A stretch of DNA of 6,509 nucleotides, from positions 1 to 6,509 of the forward strand of contig MNZP01000079.1 of assembly GCA_001873675.1 (NCBI GenBank), in the 5' to 3' direction. Below, piece after piece: positions 1 through 6,407 of the stretch; the stretch's first letter is position 1; the number at the start of each line of letters is the position of its first letter. The translations under genes were made by a program, and so were the position numbers. The stretch comes from Syntrophaceae bacterium CG2_30_49_12. Its GTDB lineage: Bacteria; Desulfobacterota; Syntrophia; Syntrophales; CG2-30-49-12. The notes beneath the pieces were generated by a model. That model was given only the letters and a program-made list of their open reading frames with translations, searched no databases and was not told where the DNA came from.

Positions 1-2
1 AG

Positions 3-557
3 ATAGCAAACGTGCTTAAACCGCGTAACATACCGTTAAAGGGAGCCGGGGCCGCCGCCAGCCCATTACTCCAAAACACTGCAAAACAATTGGGAGAAAG
101 ATATTCTAAGAGAATTGCCCCCGGTATGATATTTGCAGGCAAAGACCTTCAAAGCAGTATCGAGGGCTTATCAGGTCCAGGCAAAAAAGCAGCCCGTACA
201 ATGGGGATCCTGCACGAGTTATACGAAAGAGGAGCAGGGCCGTCGCAGTTGTATAAAACCAGACAGTTACACGCATCGCCTCAGGTCCTTATGAAGGAAC
301 ATAACCTGTTGTCGACAATAAAAGGTAAAGGCGCACGAAATGCCAGTGATGCCATTATTGGGGCCAGGCAGTCAATAGGAGAGACAAGCGCTTTCAGCAG
401 GAGCCTTGAAGACATATCGCCGAAGTTCAGAGATTATATCGGGGAATACGGCAGGGGACAGAAAATGCCAAGGGCTATGAGGAAATATTTAACTAAAAAG
501 CTTTTAGCCCAGGACAGGCAGTTTTACCAGGCTATGTCCGGTTTTATGCATGGCTAA
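3..557 (+). CDS. Hypothetical protein, probably truncated at the left window edge
   Basis: I do not recognise this protein. The frame is open to the left edge. The first usable start is a GTG at 12, but no Shine-Dalgarno motif is visible in the 11 bases before it, so this is more likely the C-terminal part of a longer gene. Counted from the GTG it has 181 residues. It is basic, with an Ala/Gly-rich start and a Lys/Arg-rich C-terminal third. A His-Glu-Leu-Tyr-Glu string lies at about residues 68-72, with further His at 87 and 97. This loosely recalls a metal-binding helix but lacks the second His of a true HExxH motif. It ends 32 bp before the next forward gene, so the two are probably co-transcribed. 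A structural or virion-associated role is inferred only from its neighbours. That it is coding is fairly sure; its function is unknown. Confidence 0.7.
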   Translation: MANVLKPRNIPLKGAGAAASPLLQNTAKQLGERYSKRIAPGMIFAGKDLQSSIEGLSGPGKKAARTMGILHELYERGAGPSQLYKTRQLHASPQVLMKEHNLLSTIKGKGARNASDAIIGARQSIGETSAFSRSLEDISPKFRDYIGEYGRGQKMPRAMRKYLTKKLLAQDRQFYQAMSGFMHG

Positions 558-580
558 CTTGTTATACTATATATAGTTAG
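554..580 (+). other. Imperfect hairpin at the stop codon, in the gap between two genes
   Basis: CTAACT at 554-559 pairs with AGTTAG at 575-580. Inside it TATA at 563-566 pairs with TATA at 570-573 around a three-base loop. The left arm contains the stop codon of the upstream gene and the right arm reaches the AGGA ribosome site of the next. No T-run follows, so it is a poor terminator. It could affect translation of the downstream gene, or it may be chance in an AT-rich gap. Confidence 0.25.
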
Positions 581-589
581 GACAAAAAA

Positions 590-2470
590 GTGGGAGAAGA
601 TAACACAACTATCGATGACCAGTTCGTTGATGATTTTAAAAATAAGTCTAATTCAGATTTTTATGCTTATCAGGCCAAATTGGCTGAAAAATTATACAAT
701 GAGGCTAAATCTTCCGGCGCTCCATCATTCAAACAGAGGGTCGCAAATGTTGTAAGTCTTTCCCGCGCCGCAGCTTATGCGTCCATTTCTGACAGTGGCG
801 AGTTTGTGACAACTAGTGCGCTTGCTACTCAAACTTTGGCAAAAGATTTCCTATCTGGCAACTTTTGGTCTGCACAAATTAATGGGCCTGTGCTTGAAAG
901 TTCCATGGTGCCGTATTATAATCCAGCCCTGAGATGGCTGAATACTCTTGGGTCATCATTTAGTTTTAACCGTTATAATTCATCAAAATGGCCGTCAGGG
1001 TTTTTATCCGATTATTATGCCAGGGAAAGAGGCGTAAGATCTGAAAACTGGGGAGATGTAGCCAGGTATATGGCTACTCCGGCAAGAAAGTGGGGAATAG
1101 GAGCATTAGACTGGGTTACACAAAAATTAGGGTTCGCTGAAGGTACAGTGTCAGGATTGGCCGGACAGATCGGATTATACCAGGATCCGACCGGATATGC
1201 GAGACAGTTGGCTTATTCGGGCAGGCGTACGTGGGGATTAGAGTCCGACTTAAATCCTGAAAAAGTTGGAAAGTTAAGCGCTGAAGTCGCAAGAGGAGTG
1301 TTTAAGGATATGGCCGGGCTTGACCCGGAATATAGGAATTTTCTTTTAAATATGACCATGGCATCGGGGTCTGTCCAATATCGTAAAGGTATGACAGGCC
1401 AAGAGTTTATGAGAGAAATTACGGATGTCACAAAAGGATTAAACGATTTAAGAAGATCCGCAATGATGTCCAAGGAAGACTTTGTGAAGCTTGTTAAGGA
1501 ATCAGGTCCTGAATTAATATCTATATCAACACCATCTGGAATAAGACAGTTGTCGGCAGCCGGCACAGCATCGGATATAAGGTATGGAATACAGGCTAAG
1601 TTGTTTGGCTTCAATGCTTTACGTCAGATGACAACCGAAGCTGGCGCAGAAAGAATGTCCGGCGCTTTTCTTTTACCGTTATATAGCCCGGCATATGGCG
1701 GTATGTGGGGCCGGGAAACTGTCATGCAGGGTGAAGCGCAAAGGCTGATGACCGGCATGAGGGACCCAAGGACCCAGCTGATAGCGCTTGGGCTGGGCTC
1801 TGGCGCAAAAACCGTACAGGAGGCTATGGTAGCCGGGGCCGGGGTTTTCATGCAGCCTGGGGGCTTTGTGCACGCTATGGAGGCAGGTGCCGATGTTGGG
1901 GCTGCGCAGGAATTTATGGCCACAGACCTGTTAACCCGCCGAGGCTTTAATATGGACACGCTGTTTAATGAAGGAAATAAGCAAAGATATCCAGCGATAG
2001 AGCTTATAGCGAACACGATGTTTAATGGTGAGTATACAAAGGCGTTTAACTTGTTCGAACAGTTAAAATTAGAAAGACAGAGCAGCAAAAACATCATTAG
2101 TTCTGTATACAACGCCCTTCATGGACAGCCTGTTAAGGGAATGTTTGGGAACATAGGCAAAGGGGTTGCTGCTTTAAAGACGCGCCTGTCCTCTGCACAA
2201 ATGGTGGAGGTTGAAAAAATAACCGAACGGTATGCTGACTTACTGTATAGAGAAGACATGAGTCCGGCAGATCGTGCAGTGGGCGAAGCTGTTTATAAGC
2301 TCAGAGATCCTGAATTTGGCGGGGATAGTCCGGAAAATATAGAAAATATTGTAAAGTCTTTACAGGCAAAGGGTTCCGGGACAGATAGCTTTAAAGAGAT
2401 CGCAACTATGTTTAAAGAGACTGTTATTGAGTTCGCCGGCGAAGTTGATAAGCTTGTGGCCGTACAATGA
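590..2470 (+). CDS. Large Gly/Ala/Met-rich protein of unknown function, possibly a phage virion or tail protein
   Basis: I do not recognise this 626-residue protein. The GTG start is chosen because AGGA at 579-582 lies 7 bases upstream and the next in-frame Met is only at about residue 106. The first 45 residues are charged and look helical. Residues 90-220 are rich in Trp and Tyr. Residues 335-450 form a Gly/Ala/Met-rich stretch with repeated small hydrophobic segments. The last 120 residues are again charged and helical, with many Glu and Lys. There is no signal peptide or clear catalytic motif. Such a build is common among phage internal-virion and tape-measure-like proteins, which is inference from composition and context. 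The segment around residues 354-420 resembles residues 297-350 of the next protein (ERM-x-G-x-F, then a GLG-rich helix), so the two may share a domain. It is followed after 63 bp by that gene. Confidence 0.88.
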   Translation: MGEDNTTIDDQFVDDFKNKSNSDFYAYQAKLAEKLYNEAKSSGAPSFKQRVANVVSLSRAAAYASISDSGEFVTTSALATQTLAKDFLSGNFWSAQINGPVLESSMVPYYNPALRWLNTLGSSFSFNRYNSSKWPSGFLSDYYARERGVRSENWGDVARYMATPARKWGIGALDWVTQKLGFAEGTVSGLAGQIGLYQDPTGYARQLAYSGRRTWGLESDLNPEKVGKLSAEVARGVFKDMAGLDPEYRNFLLNMTMASGSVQYRKGMTGQEFMREITDVTKGLNDLRRSAMMSKEDFVKLVKESGPELISISTPSGIRQLSAAGTASDIRYGIQAKLFGFNALRQMTTEAGAERMSGAFLLPLYSPAYGGMWGRETVMQGEAQRLMTGMRDPRTQLIALGLGSGAKTVQEAMVAGAGVFMQPGGFVHAMEAGADVGAAQEFMATDLLTRRGFNMDTLFNEGNKQRYPAIELIANTMFNGEYTKAFNLFEQLKLERQSSKNIISSVYNALHGQPVKGMFGNIGKGVAALKTRLSSAQMVEVEKITERYADLLYREDMSPADRAVGEAVYKLRDPEFGGDSPENIENIVKSLQAKGSGTDSFKEIATMFKETVIEFAGEVDKLVAVQ

Positions 2471-2488
2471 AACACACAAATAGTCTAA

Positions 2489-2527
2489 ATAGCGGGACAA
2501 ACAGGACAAATAGGACAAATAGGATGT
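2489..2527 (+). repeat. 9-nt tandem repeat of Shine-Dalgarno-like units in a gene leader
   Basis: Four consecutive 9-base units run from 2492 to 2527: GCGGGACAA, ACAGGACAA, ATAGGACAA and ATAGGATGT. A related ATAGTCTAA lies just upstream at 2480-2488. The last AGGA (2521-2524) is 9 bases from the ATG at 2534 and is the likely ribosome site. The same AGGACAAA string precedes the GTG of the upstream gene (579-586). The array could be repeated duplication of a ribosome-binding site or a protein-binding or recombination repeat. Confidence 0.7.
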
Positions 2528-2533
2528 TTTTAA

Positions 2534-4327
2534 ATGTACGCATATAAATATCCATATTATTATAAAGACGAGACCGGCAAAGCCTATTTTATGACTATGC
2601 CTCAGGAAGACGTGTTCCCAACCGCTAGTTTTACGTATCAGCACACGGCTTATGCCCCATCGGAGTTTGCCCTTCCAGGGCTTTTCGGCACAAGGTCTGG
2701 CAAGTGGACCGGCTTAATGCCGGTACAACAGGCCATGTTAAAAGAGAGAATGGATCCGGCCAGGTTTGGCGTCGGTACAGCAGCCGTTGCAAACCCGGTC
2801 ATAGACACCGGTATGTTTGCCGGGATAATGCTGGCCGGCGGATTAGCGGGAACAGCGCTGTTTGCCGCAGACATGGGTCTCAGTGCAGCGACCGGGATGG
2901 GCGCTGGTGACTGGATTAAATACACAGGTTCCAAATACCTGGGCGGCGGGTATGACCCGTATTTTGAACAGACACAGAAATATTTAATGTTAAATCTGGG
3001 GAAACCGGGAATGCCTTCCGTAAGGACGGCGCAATTGATGGCAGCCGAAACAACCAAATGGGCAGCCTCATCAAAGGCGGACGTTAATCAGCTCCAGGAA
3101 GTGGCTTACGCCTATTTGGCCGGCAGCGCCAAAGACCTGTTGTCAGAACTTAAAGACACACTGATGCCTTTAATTAAAAAGAAGTCGGCTGATTCTCTTA
3201 TGACCCAGGCCAAGACTGTTGAGATGCTTGCCGGTATATCGGCTCAATACGGCCGGCAGGCCATGAAAGACGTAATGGACCTTCCGGATTTCAGGTATGG
3301 CGCCCCGGAACGCGCATTAAGCTTCAGCTCGCAATATGCACAAAGCCTGTCAAGGCCGGCAAGGGAAGGAATAATGCTGTACGGGGCCGTTTCTGCTATG
3401 ACAGGAGGCGCTGCGTACACGGAGCGTATGGCCGGATCGTTTGCAAACATGTTCAACACAGACGTGCTGTTGCAGGCAAGAACCATGGGGACGGGCTCGT
3501 ACATGGAGAGGACCAGGGCCGGGCTTGGTATAATGGGCATGGCGGGCGGGCGGGCTGCGGCCATGGAATCGCTATCCGGTGGCAGGGCCGCAGGCGAAAT
3601 GCAGGAAACGCTGTTCGACATGATGCAGTCGGGGCAGTATAAAAATTTCCAGGCTGCATACCAGGCTTATGCTGTTGAGACCGGGACACTTGGCAGTATG
3701 ACACATGATACTATAGATACGATGCGGAAAACCTACGAATATAACGAGACAATCTCATCTTTAAAAGATGACAAGTCTATAGACTCGGCGACGGCCTCGC
3801 TTGTGGGTCATGCGTTTAACAGGCCGCTGACGAAAAAGGAGGCTATAACGGCTTCAGAGGCAATGCCGGACCTTTCACTGGAAACGACCAGGGTCTGGGA
3901 CTCAGGGTACGGTAACCGCAGCGGCATGACCGGCAGAATGGGCCCGGGTGATACGCGTGGCGCATTAGAGGTGGTCACCAAAGACAAATACAGGTACGCC
4001 CTTGCGCCGATACAGGCCAAGGTCCGTAAGTTGCTTACGTCGCCAGCCCGGCACGAGAGACTTCTCGCCATGAAGGTAATTAACTTGTCCAGGAAGACAT
4101 TTGGCAAATATTCCGGCAGGACAGTCCTGGACCAGAAAGAGACGGCGCAGTACGGAAGTGACATGATAGGCTTTACCGAACAGGCAGATAAGATCCTGTC
4201 CCAGACAGTGTTAAACAGTTATGATACAAAAGTAAAAATCATAAATGCGCTGCAGAAGAGCCTGGGTTTTCTTCACAAGATTACAAATAAGATCACTGAA
4301 GATGTCTTGGGGGAGGCGGAAACATAG
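2534..4327 (+). CDS. Large Gly/Ala/Met-rich protein of unknown function with a hydrophobic N-terminal region
   Basis: I do not recognise this 597-residue protein. The ATG follows an AGGA site at 2521-2524. The first 40 residues are very rich in Tyr. Residues about 88-120 form a long hydrophobic Gly/Ala/Met segment that could span or insert into a membrane, followed by a Gly- and aromatic-rich turn at 131-144. Residues 280-365 are Gly/Ala/Met-rich with regularly spaced small residues, and include an ERM-x-G-x-F string (about 297-303) also found in the preceding protein. The C-terminal 110 residues are basic and helical. It has no enzyme motif that I can see. The block it closes reads like consecutive virion genes, and a hydrophobic segment in a large phage protein would suit a tail or DNA-delivery protein, but that is inference. 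A strong hairpin terminator follows the stop codon by 5 bases. Confidence 0.9.
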   Translation: MYAYKYPYYYKDETGKAYFMTMPQEDVFPTASFTYQHTAYAPSEFALPGLFGTRSGKWTGLMPVQQAMLKERMDPARFGVGTAAVANPVIDTGMFAGIMLAGGLAGTALFAADMGLSAATGMGAGDWIKYTGSKYLGGGYDPYFEQTQKYLMLNLGKPGMPSVRTAQLMAAETTKWAASSKADVNQLQEVAYAYLAGSAKDLLSELKDTLMPLIKKKSADSLMTQAKTVEMLAGISAQYGRQAMKDVMDLPDFRYGAPERALSFSSQYAQSLSRPAREGIMLYGAVSAMTGGAAYTERMAGSFANMFNTDVLLQARTMGTGSYMERTRAGLGIMGMAGGRAAAMESLSGGRAAGEMQETLFDMMQSGQYKNFQAAYQAYAVETGTLGSMTHDTIDTMRKTYEYNETISSLKDDKSIDSATASLVGHAFNRPLTKKEAITASEAMPDLSLETTRVWDSGYGNRSGMTGRMGPGDTRGALEVVTKDKYRYALAPIQAKVRKLLTSPARHERLLAMKVINLSRKTFGKYSGRTVLDQKETAQYGSDMIGFTEQADKILSQTVLNSYDTKVKIINALQKSLGFLHKITNKITEDVLGEAET

Positions 4328-4332
4328 ATTAA

Positions 4333-4360
4333 AAAAAGACCGGTTTATTCCGGTCTTTTT
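4333..4360. terminator. Bidirectional intrinsic terminator between convergent genes
   Basis: AAAAAGACCGG (4333-4343) pairs perfectly over 11 bp with CCGGTCTTTTT (4350-4360) around a six-base TTTATT loop. The A and T runs give a U-tract in either direction. It begins 5 bases after the stop of the forward 597-residue gene and lies 36 bases beyond the stop of the reverse 117-residue gene, so it can end both transcripts. Confidence 0.9.
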
Positions 4361-4396
4361 ACATTTCACTTGTATCTGCAAAGTTCAAGTTAAGAA

Positions 4397-4750
4397 TTAT
4401 GTATTTTTGATATTATTATTTACTATTATGTCTACATATTCGTCATGCCCCATCACATGCGTGCTGTAGGGCAAGTCTTCAAGATAGGTTGCATCTATTT
4501 CTATTTCGCAGTAACCGCCGCTGGCTTTCCAGATTGCCGCTGCAAAACGCTCCGCGAATTCCTCCTCGCTTTCACCACCGCACAGGCTGCTTTCGCCATA
4601 CGCTTCTATTGCCTGCACGCTCCGGCCTTTTCCTTTCACGGTTTCAAGGTCCGTAAATTGCCAGATTTCATCCATTGCTTTTTGAATTTCCTTGAGTTTC
4701 CTTGTATTGGGCTTCACTATTCTAACCCGCATACCGTAGGATCGGCTCAT
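4397..4750 (-). CDS. Small acidic hypothetical protein
   Basis: This 117-residue protein starts at an ATG with a strong GGAGG Shine-Dalgarno site six bases upstream on the reverse strand, which supports it as a real gene over the overlapping forward frame. The N-terminal 25 residues are basic. The middle carries an acidic stretch (GGESEEEFAERFAAAIWKA, about residues 58-76), then a probable beta strand with a CEIEIDATYLEDLPY core (about 80-94). The pattern of short strand, helix and strand looks like a compact alpha/beta fold. It seems reminiscent of small uncharacterised proteins in phages and plasmids, but I cannot name a family. It is the last gene of the leftward group and runs into the shared terminator. 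Function unknown. Confidence 0.8.
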   Translation of the reverse strand: MSRSYGMRVRIVKPNTRKLKEIQKAMDEIWQFTDLETVKGKGRSVQAIEAYGESSLCGGESEEEFAERFAAAIWKASGGYCEIEIDATYLEDLPYSTHVMGHDEYVDIIVNNNIKNT

Positions 4751-4785
4751 TATTTTGCCTCCGCTTCTCTGTCTCTTGATAGACT

Positions 4786-4919
4786 TCAGGTTTTCGCTAA
4801 CCTAACCTTCCTTCGAGCCTCAATTGTTTTTTTATCCGGCCTAAATTGGGCCCAAGTCACGATACCCAGACCAGCGTTTTTCTTTACATACTCATCGCTT
4901 CATCACATTTTACCTTCAT
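4786..4919 (-). pseudogene. Possible frameshifted mini-gene
   Basis: On the reverse strand an ATG at 4919-4917 follows AAAGGATAAACA, a plausible ribosome site, and sits 12 bases beyond the stop of the 72-residue gene. Its frame closes after 11 codons at 4884. A second frame, open from about 4896 to a TGA at 4786-4788, encodes roughly 36 residues of ordinary protein-like composition (DEYVKKNAGLGIVTWAQF and onward) but has no start codon of its own. One base change in length near 4896 would join them into a protein of about 44 residues. This could be a true frameshift, a sequencing error, or a chance open frame. No family is recognised. Confidence 0.35.
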
Positions 4920-4931
4920 TGTTTATCCTTT

Positions 4932-5150
4932 CTATCCCATTACTCCTTTAAAGTCATACGCTTTACGACACGTGTCGCGATATTTGCACGCATATGTCTC
5001 TTGCAGCGTTGAGTCAGAATCTGCATGTAAACACAAAAATTCCTTATCCGGATCTTTCTCGCCAACTTTGTACTGCCTGTGCACGAATACTGGACACGAC
5101 TTCTCCACAGTTGTACCGAGTATAATTGCCAATGCCTGTAACATCTCCAT
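4932..5150 (-). CDS. Small Cys/His-containing protein, possibly metal-binding
   Basis: This 72-residue protein has an excellent Shine-Dalgarno site: AGGAGG at 5161-5156 on the reverse strand, 5 bases before the ATG. A short hydrophobic stretch occupies residues 3-14. Cys19, His24, Cys40, His42, Cys55 and Cys61 are spread over the rest, including C-L-H and C-x5-C groups that could hold a zinc ion or an iron-sulphur centre; this is inference from residue pattern only. The gene lies immediately downstream of the IsrB-like element in the same orientation. The nuclease frame's TAG stop overlaps this gene's ribosome site, so translation could be coupled, or the gene could be driven from within the element. 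It is probably co-transcribed with the frameshifted mini-gene and the 117-residue gene. Function unknown. Confidence 0.78.
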   Translation of the reverse strand: MEMLQALAIILGTTVEKSCPVFVHRQYKVGEKDPDKEFLCLHADSDSTLQETYACKYRDTCRKAYDFKGVMG

Positions 5151-5159
5151 TGTTACCTC

Positions 5160-6407
5160 CTAGGCGTCGGGAACCACGCATTTTAATGCGCGGCGGAGAC
5201 GCCAACTATTGTATGTTAAAAACTTACACTCTTCCGGTTTTGTTGTTCTCGATATTCTTTCACCAGTTTGTATATTATGTAACGATATTCTGTTTTTGCT
5301 TGTTCCGCCGACATAACACAACCCAAGCCATACGTGTTTAACAATGCTGCCACGCTTAAATTCTAAGCTTGTCGTACCACCATATTTTCTACGAACGCCG
5401 CCAATAGCCGGATTCTGTACATGTAGTTGTCTACGATGAAATTGAAGTGGGGTTATTAATGTAATAGCTTCGTTGTCTGGTTTAATATGCCCGCCTATCC
5501 ATGAATTAGCCAATACCCATGAATCCACACAGTGAGCATTAAAACAATTAGACATCTTTTTACTGGTTTTCTTTAATCCGGCAATGTCACGAAGCTCTTT
5601 TGTCTCATAACCCTGTTTTAACTTTGCATCGCATAGTTTACCAAGTTCGGAATAAAACCACTTCTTACCAGCTTCCAACGGAGAAAATGAAGTGTTCCAA
5701 CGTTTCTGTCCTTTTTTAGTTTTTGCTCTTATGTCCTCAACAACAAAACAATCAACTGGGAATATACTTTTTAACCAATTGCATATCCTTAATTTCCATT
5801 GCCAGCGTGCCTTTGTCGATGGTGCAAGCGTACCGCTAGAACGATTTGTTCTGTTTTTACGACACGGTGTTTTTCTGTATCTTCTCGTCTTACGTAGATT
5901 TCTTCTTGTTTCAACCGCATCCCTTACCCATGTTACCGCATCAGTCTGTATATTGATATACGTATGCGACTCTGATTTAACGGTAAACCCTTCTTTTTTG
6001 CTTCCAGGATCGACTCCAACAACAATAGATTGTTTTTTGTTATCGCTTGGTTTTACATTGAGTCTAACACAAAAAATACCTTTCTTCCAGAACGGGGTTG
6101 CTTTACCTGTCCTTGTCCAGCGCCTGGCCCTGGACGGGATAGTCGGCATTAATGTTTCGCCATCTGCAGATAACACCGGAACAAACACTTCGGTTTTTGT
6201 TGCGTTAAGCCTGGAACCGTAACCAGTATGTGTATCCCTTCGAGGCTGACCGTCAGAGAGGACGGAGATTAGGGAGGCGTCTCCAACATCCTTTGTGCCG
6301 CCACGCACAGACGGTTCAGCTGCCTTCAAACGACCCTTGCGGATCTTGGCCACTCTAGTCTTGATTTTAACACGCTTGTTTCGCATCGGCCTTGCTACTC
6401 CTAACAT
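5160..6407 (-). CDS. isrB: IsrB-like RNA-guided nuclease (RuvC only, RRXRR/IscB superfamily)
   Basis: The family binds an omega RNA and uses it to find DNA; characterised IsrB proteins nick the non-target strand with RuvC alone. Residues are numbered from the longest frame (ATG at 6407). The PLMP-type domain starts near residue 74, with TLMP at 85-88. RuvC-I is VVGVDPGSKKEGF with Asp133. The Arg-rich bridge helix is at 167-189. RuvC-II has Glu224 (FVVED). RuvC-III is AHCVDSW with His292 and Asp295. Only about 67 residues separate II from III, so the HNH domain of IscB is absent. The C-terminal target-interaction domain spans about 318-400 (TPLQFHRRQLH, then FKRGSIVKH). All RuvC residues are present, so it is probably active. 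Residues 1-73 overlie the omega-RNA segment, and the true start may be the GTG at 6188, although no clear Shine-Dalgarno site precedes it. The last dozen residues are encoded by the element's right-end palindrome. Confidence 0.88.
   Translation of the reverse strand: MLGVARPMRNKRVKIKTRVAKIRKGRLKAAEPSVRGGTKDVGDASLISVLSDGQPRRDTHTGYGSRLNATKTEVFVPVLSADGETLMPTIPSRARRWTRTGKATPFWKKGIFCVRLNVKPSDNKKQSIVVGVDPGSKKEGFTVKSESHTYINIQTDAVTWVRDAVETRRNLRKTRRYRKTPCRKNRTNRSSGTLAPSTKARWQWKLRICNWLKSIFPVDCFVVEDIRAKTKKGQKRWNTSFSPLEAGKKWFYSELGKLCDAKLKQGYETKELRDIAGLKKTSKKMSNCFNAHCVDSWVLANSWIGGHIKPDNEAITLITPLQFHRRQLHVQNPAIGGVRRKYGGTTSLEFKRGSIVKHVWLGLCYVGGTSKNRISLHNIQTGERISRTTKPEECKFLTYNSWRLRRALKCVVPDA
5163..5203. repeat. 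Right-end palindrome of the element
   Basis: An outer inverted repeat, GGCGTC (5163-5168) and GACGCC (5198-5203), encloses an 8-bp hairpin, CCACGCAT (5174-5181) and ATGCGCGG (5186-5193), with a TTTA loop and one non-Watson-Crick pair. Subterminal hairpins of this type are recognised by Y1 transposases in IS200/IS605 elements. The structure lies inside the last codons of the nuclease frame. Confidence 0.65.

Noticed and set aside
559..576. Promoter with a TATACT/TATATA -10 box before the 626-residue gene
   Set aside because: No convincing -35 box lies at the right spacing and the AT-rich gap is explained equally well by the hairpin.
1876..1885. Ten-base match (TATGGAGGCA) between the putative guide flank (6470-6479) and the 626-residue gene, considered as a self-target
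   Set aside because: Ten bases is near chance in this window, and the match falls at the guide end expected to be farthest from the seed.
1213..2112. Two reverse-strand open frames of 133 and 162 codons inside the 626-residue gene
   Set aside because: They lie fully antisense to a well-supported gene, lack good ribosome sites, and have the Ser/Pro/Cys-rich composition typical of antisense frames.
2650..4164. Several reverse-strand open frames inside the 597-residue gene
   Set aside because: They are antisense shadows of a GC-richer coding gene with no ribosome sites or protein-like domains.
4445..4951. Forward open frame of 168 codons
   Set aside because: It is antisense to the 117-residue gene, which has a strong GGAGG site, and its Phe/Leu/Cys/His-rich composition is not protein-like.
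4846..5341. Two forward open frames of 105 and 71 codons
   Set aside because: They are antisense to the 72-residue gene and the end of the IsrB-like gene, with no ribosome site or recognisable motif.
5692..6222. Forward open frame of 176 codons
   Set aside because: It is the complement of the IsrB-like gene, whose domain motifs are clear on the other strand.
5160..6407. IscB or Cas9-type nuclease with an HNH domain
   Set aside because: The stretch between RuvC-II and RuvC-III is only about 67 residues and has no His-Asn-His motif.
5160..6407. TnpB/Cas12-type protein
   Set aside because: There is no zinc-finger CxxC pair before the last RuvC motif, while the PLMP-type start, bridge helix position and HCVD motif fit the IscB/IsrB branch.
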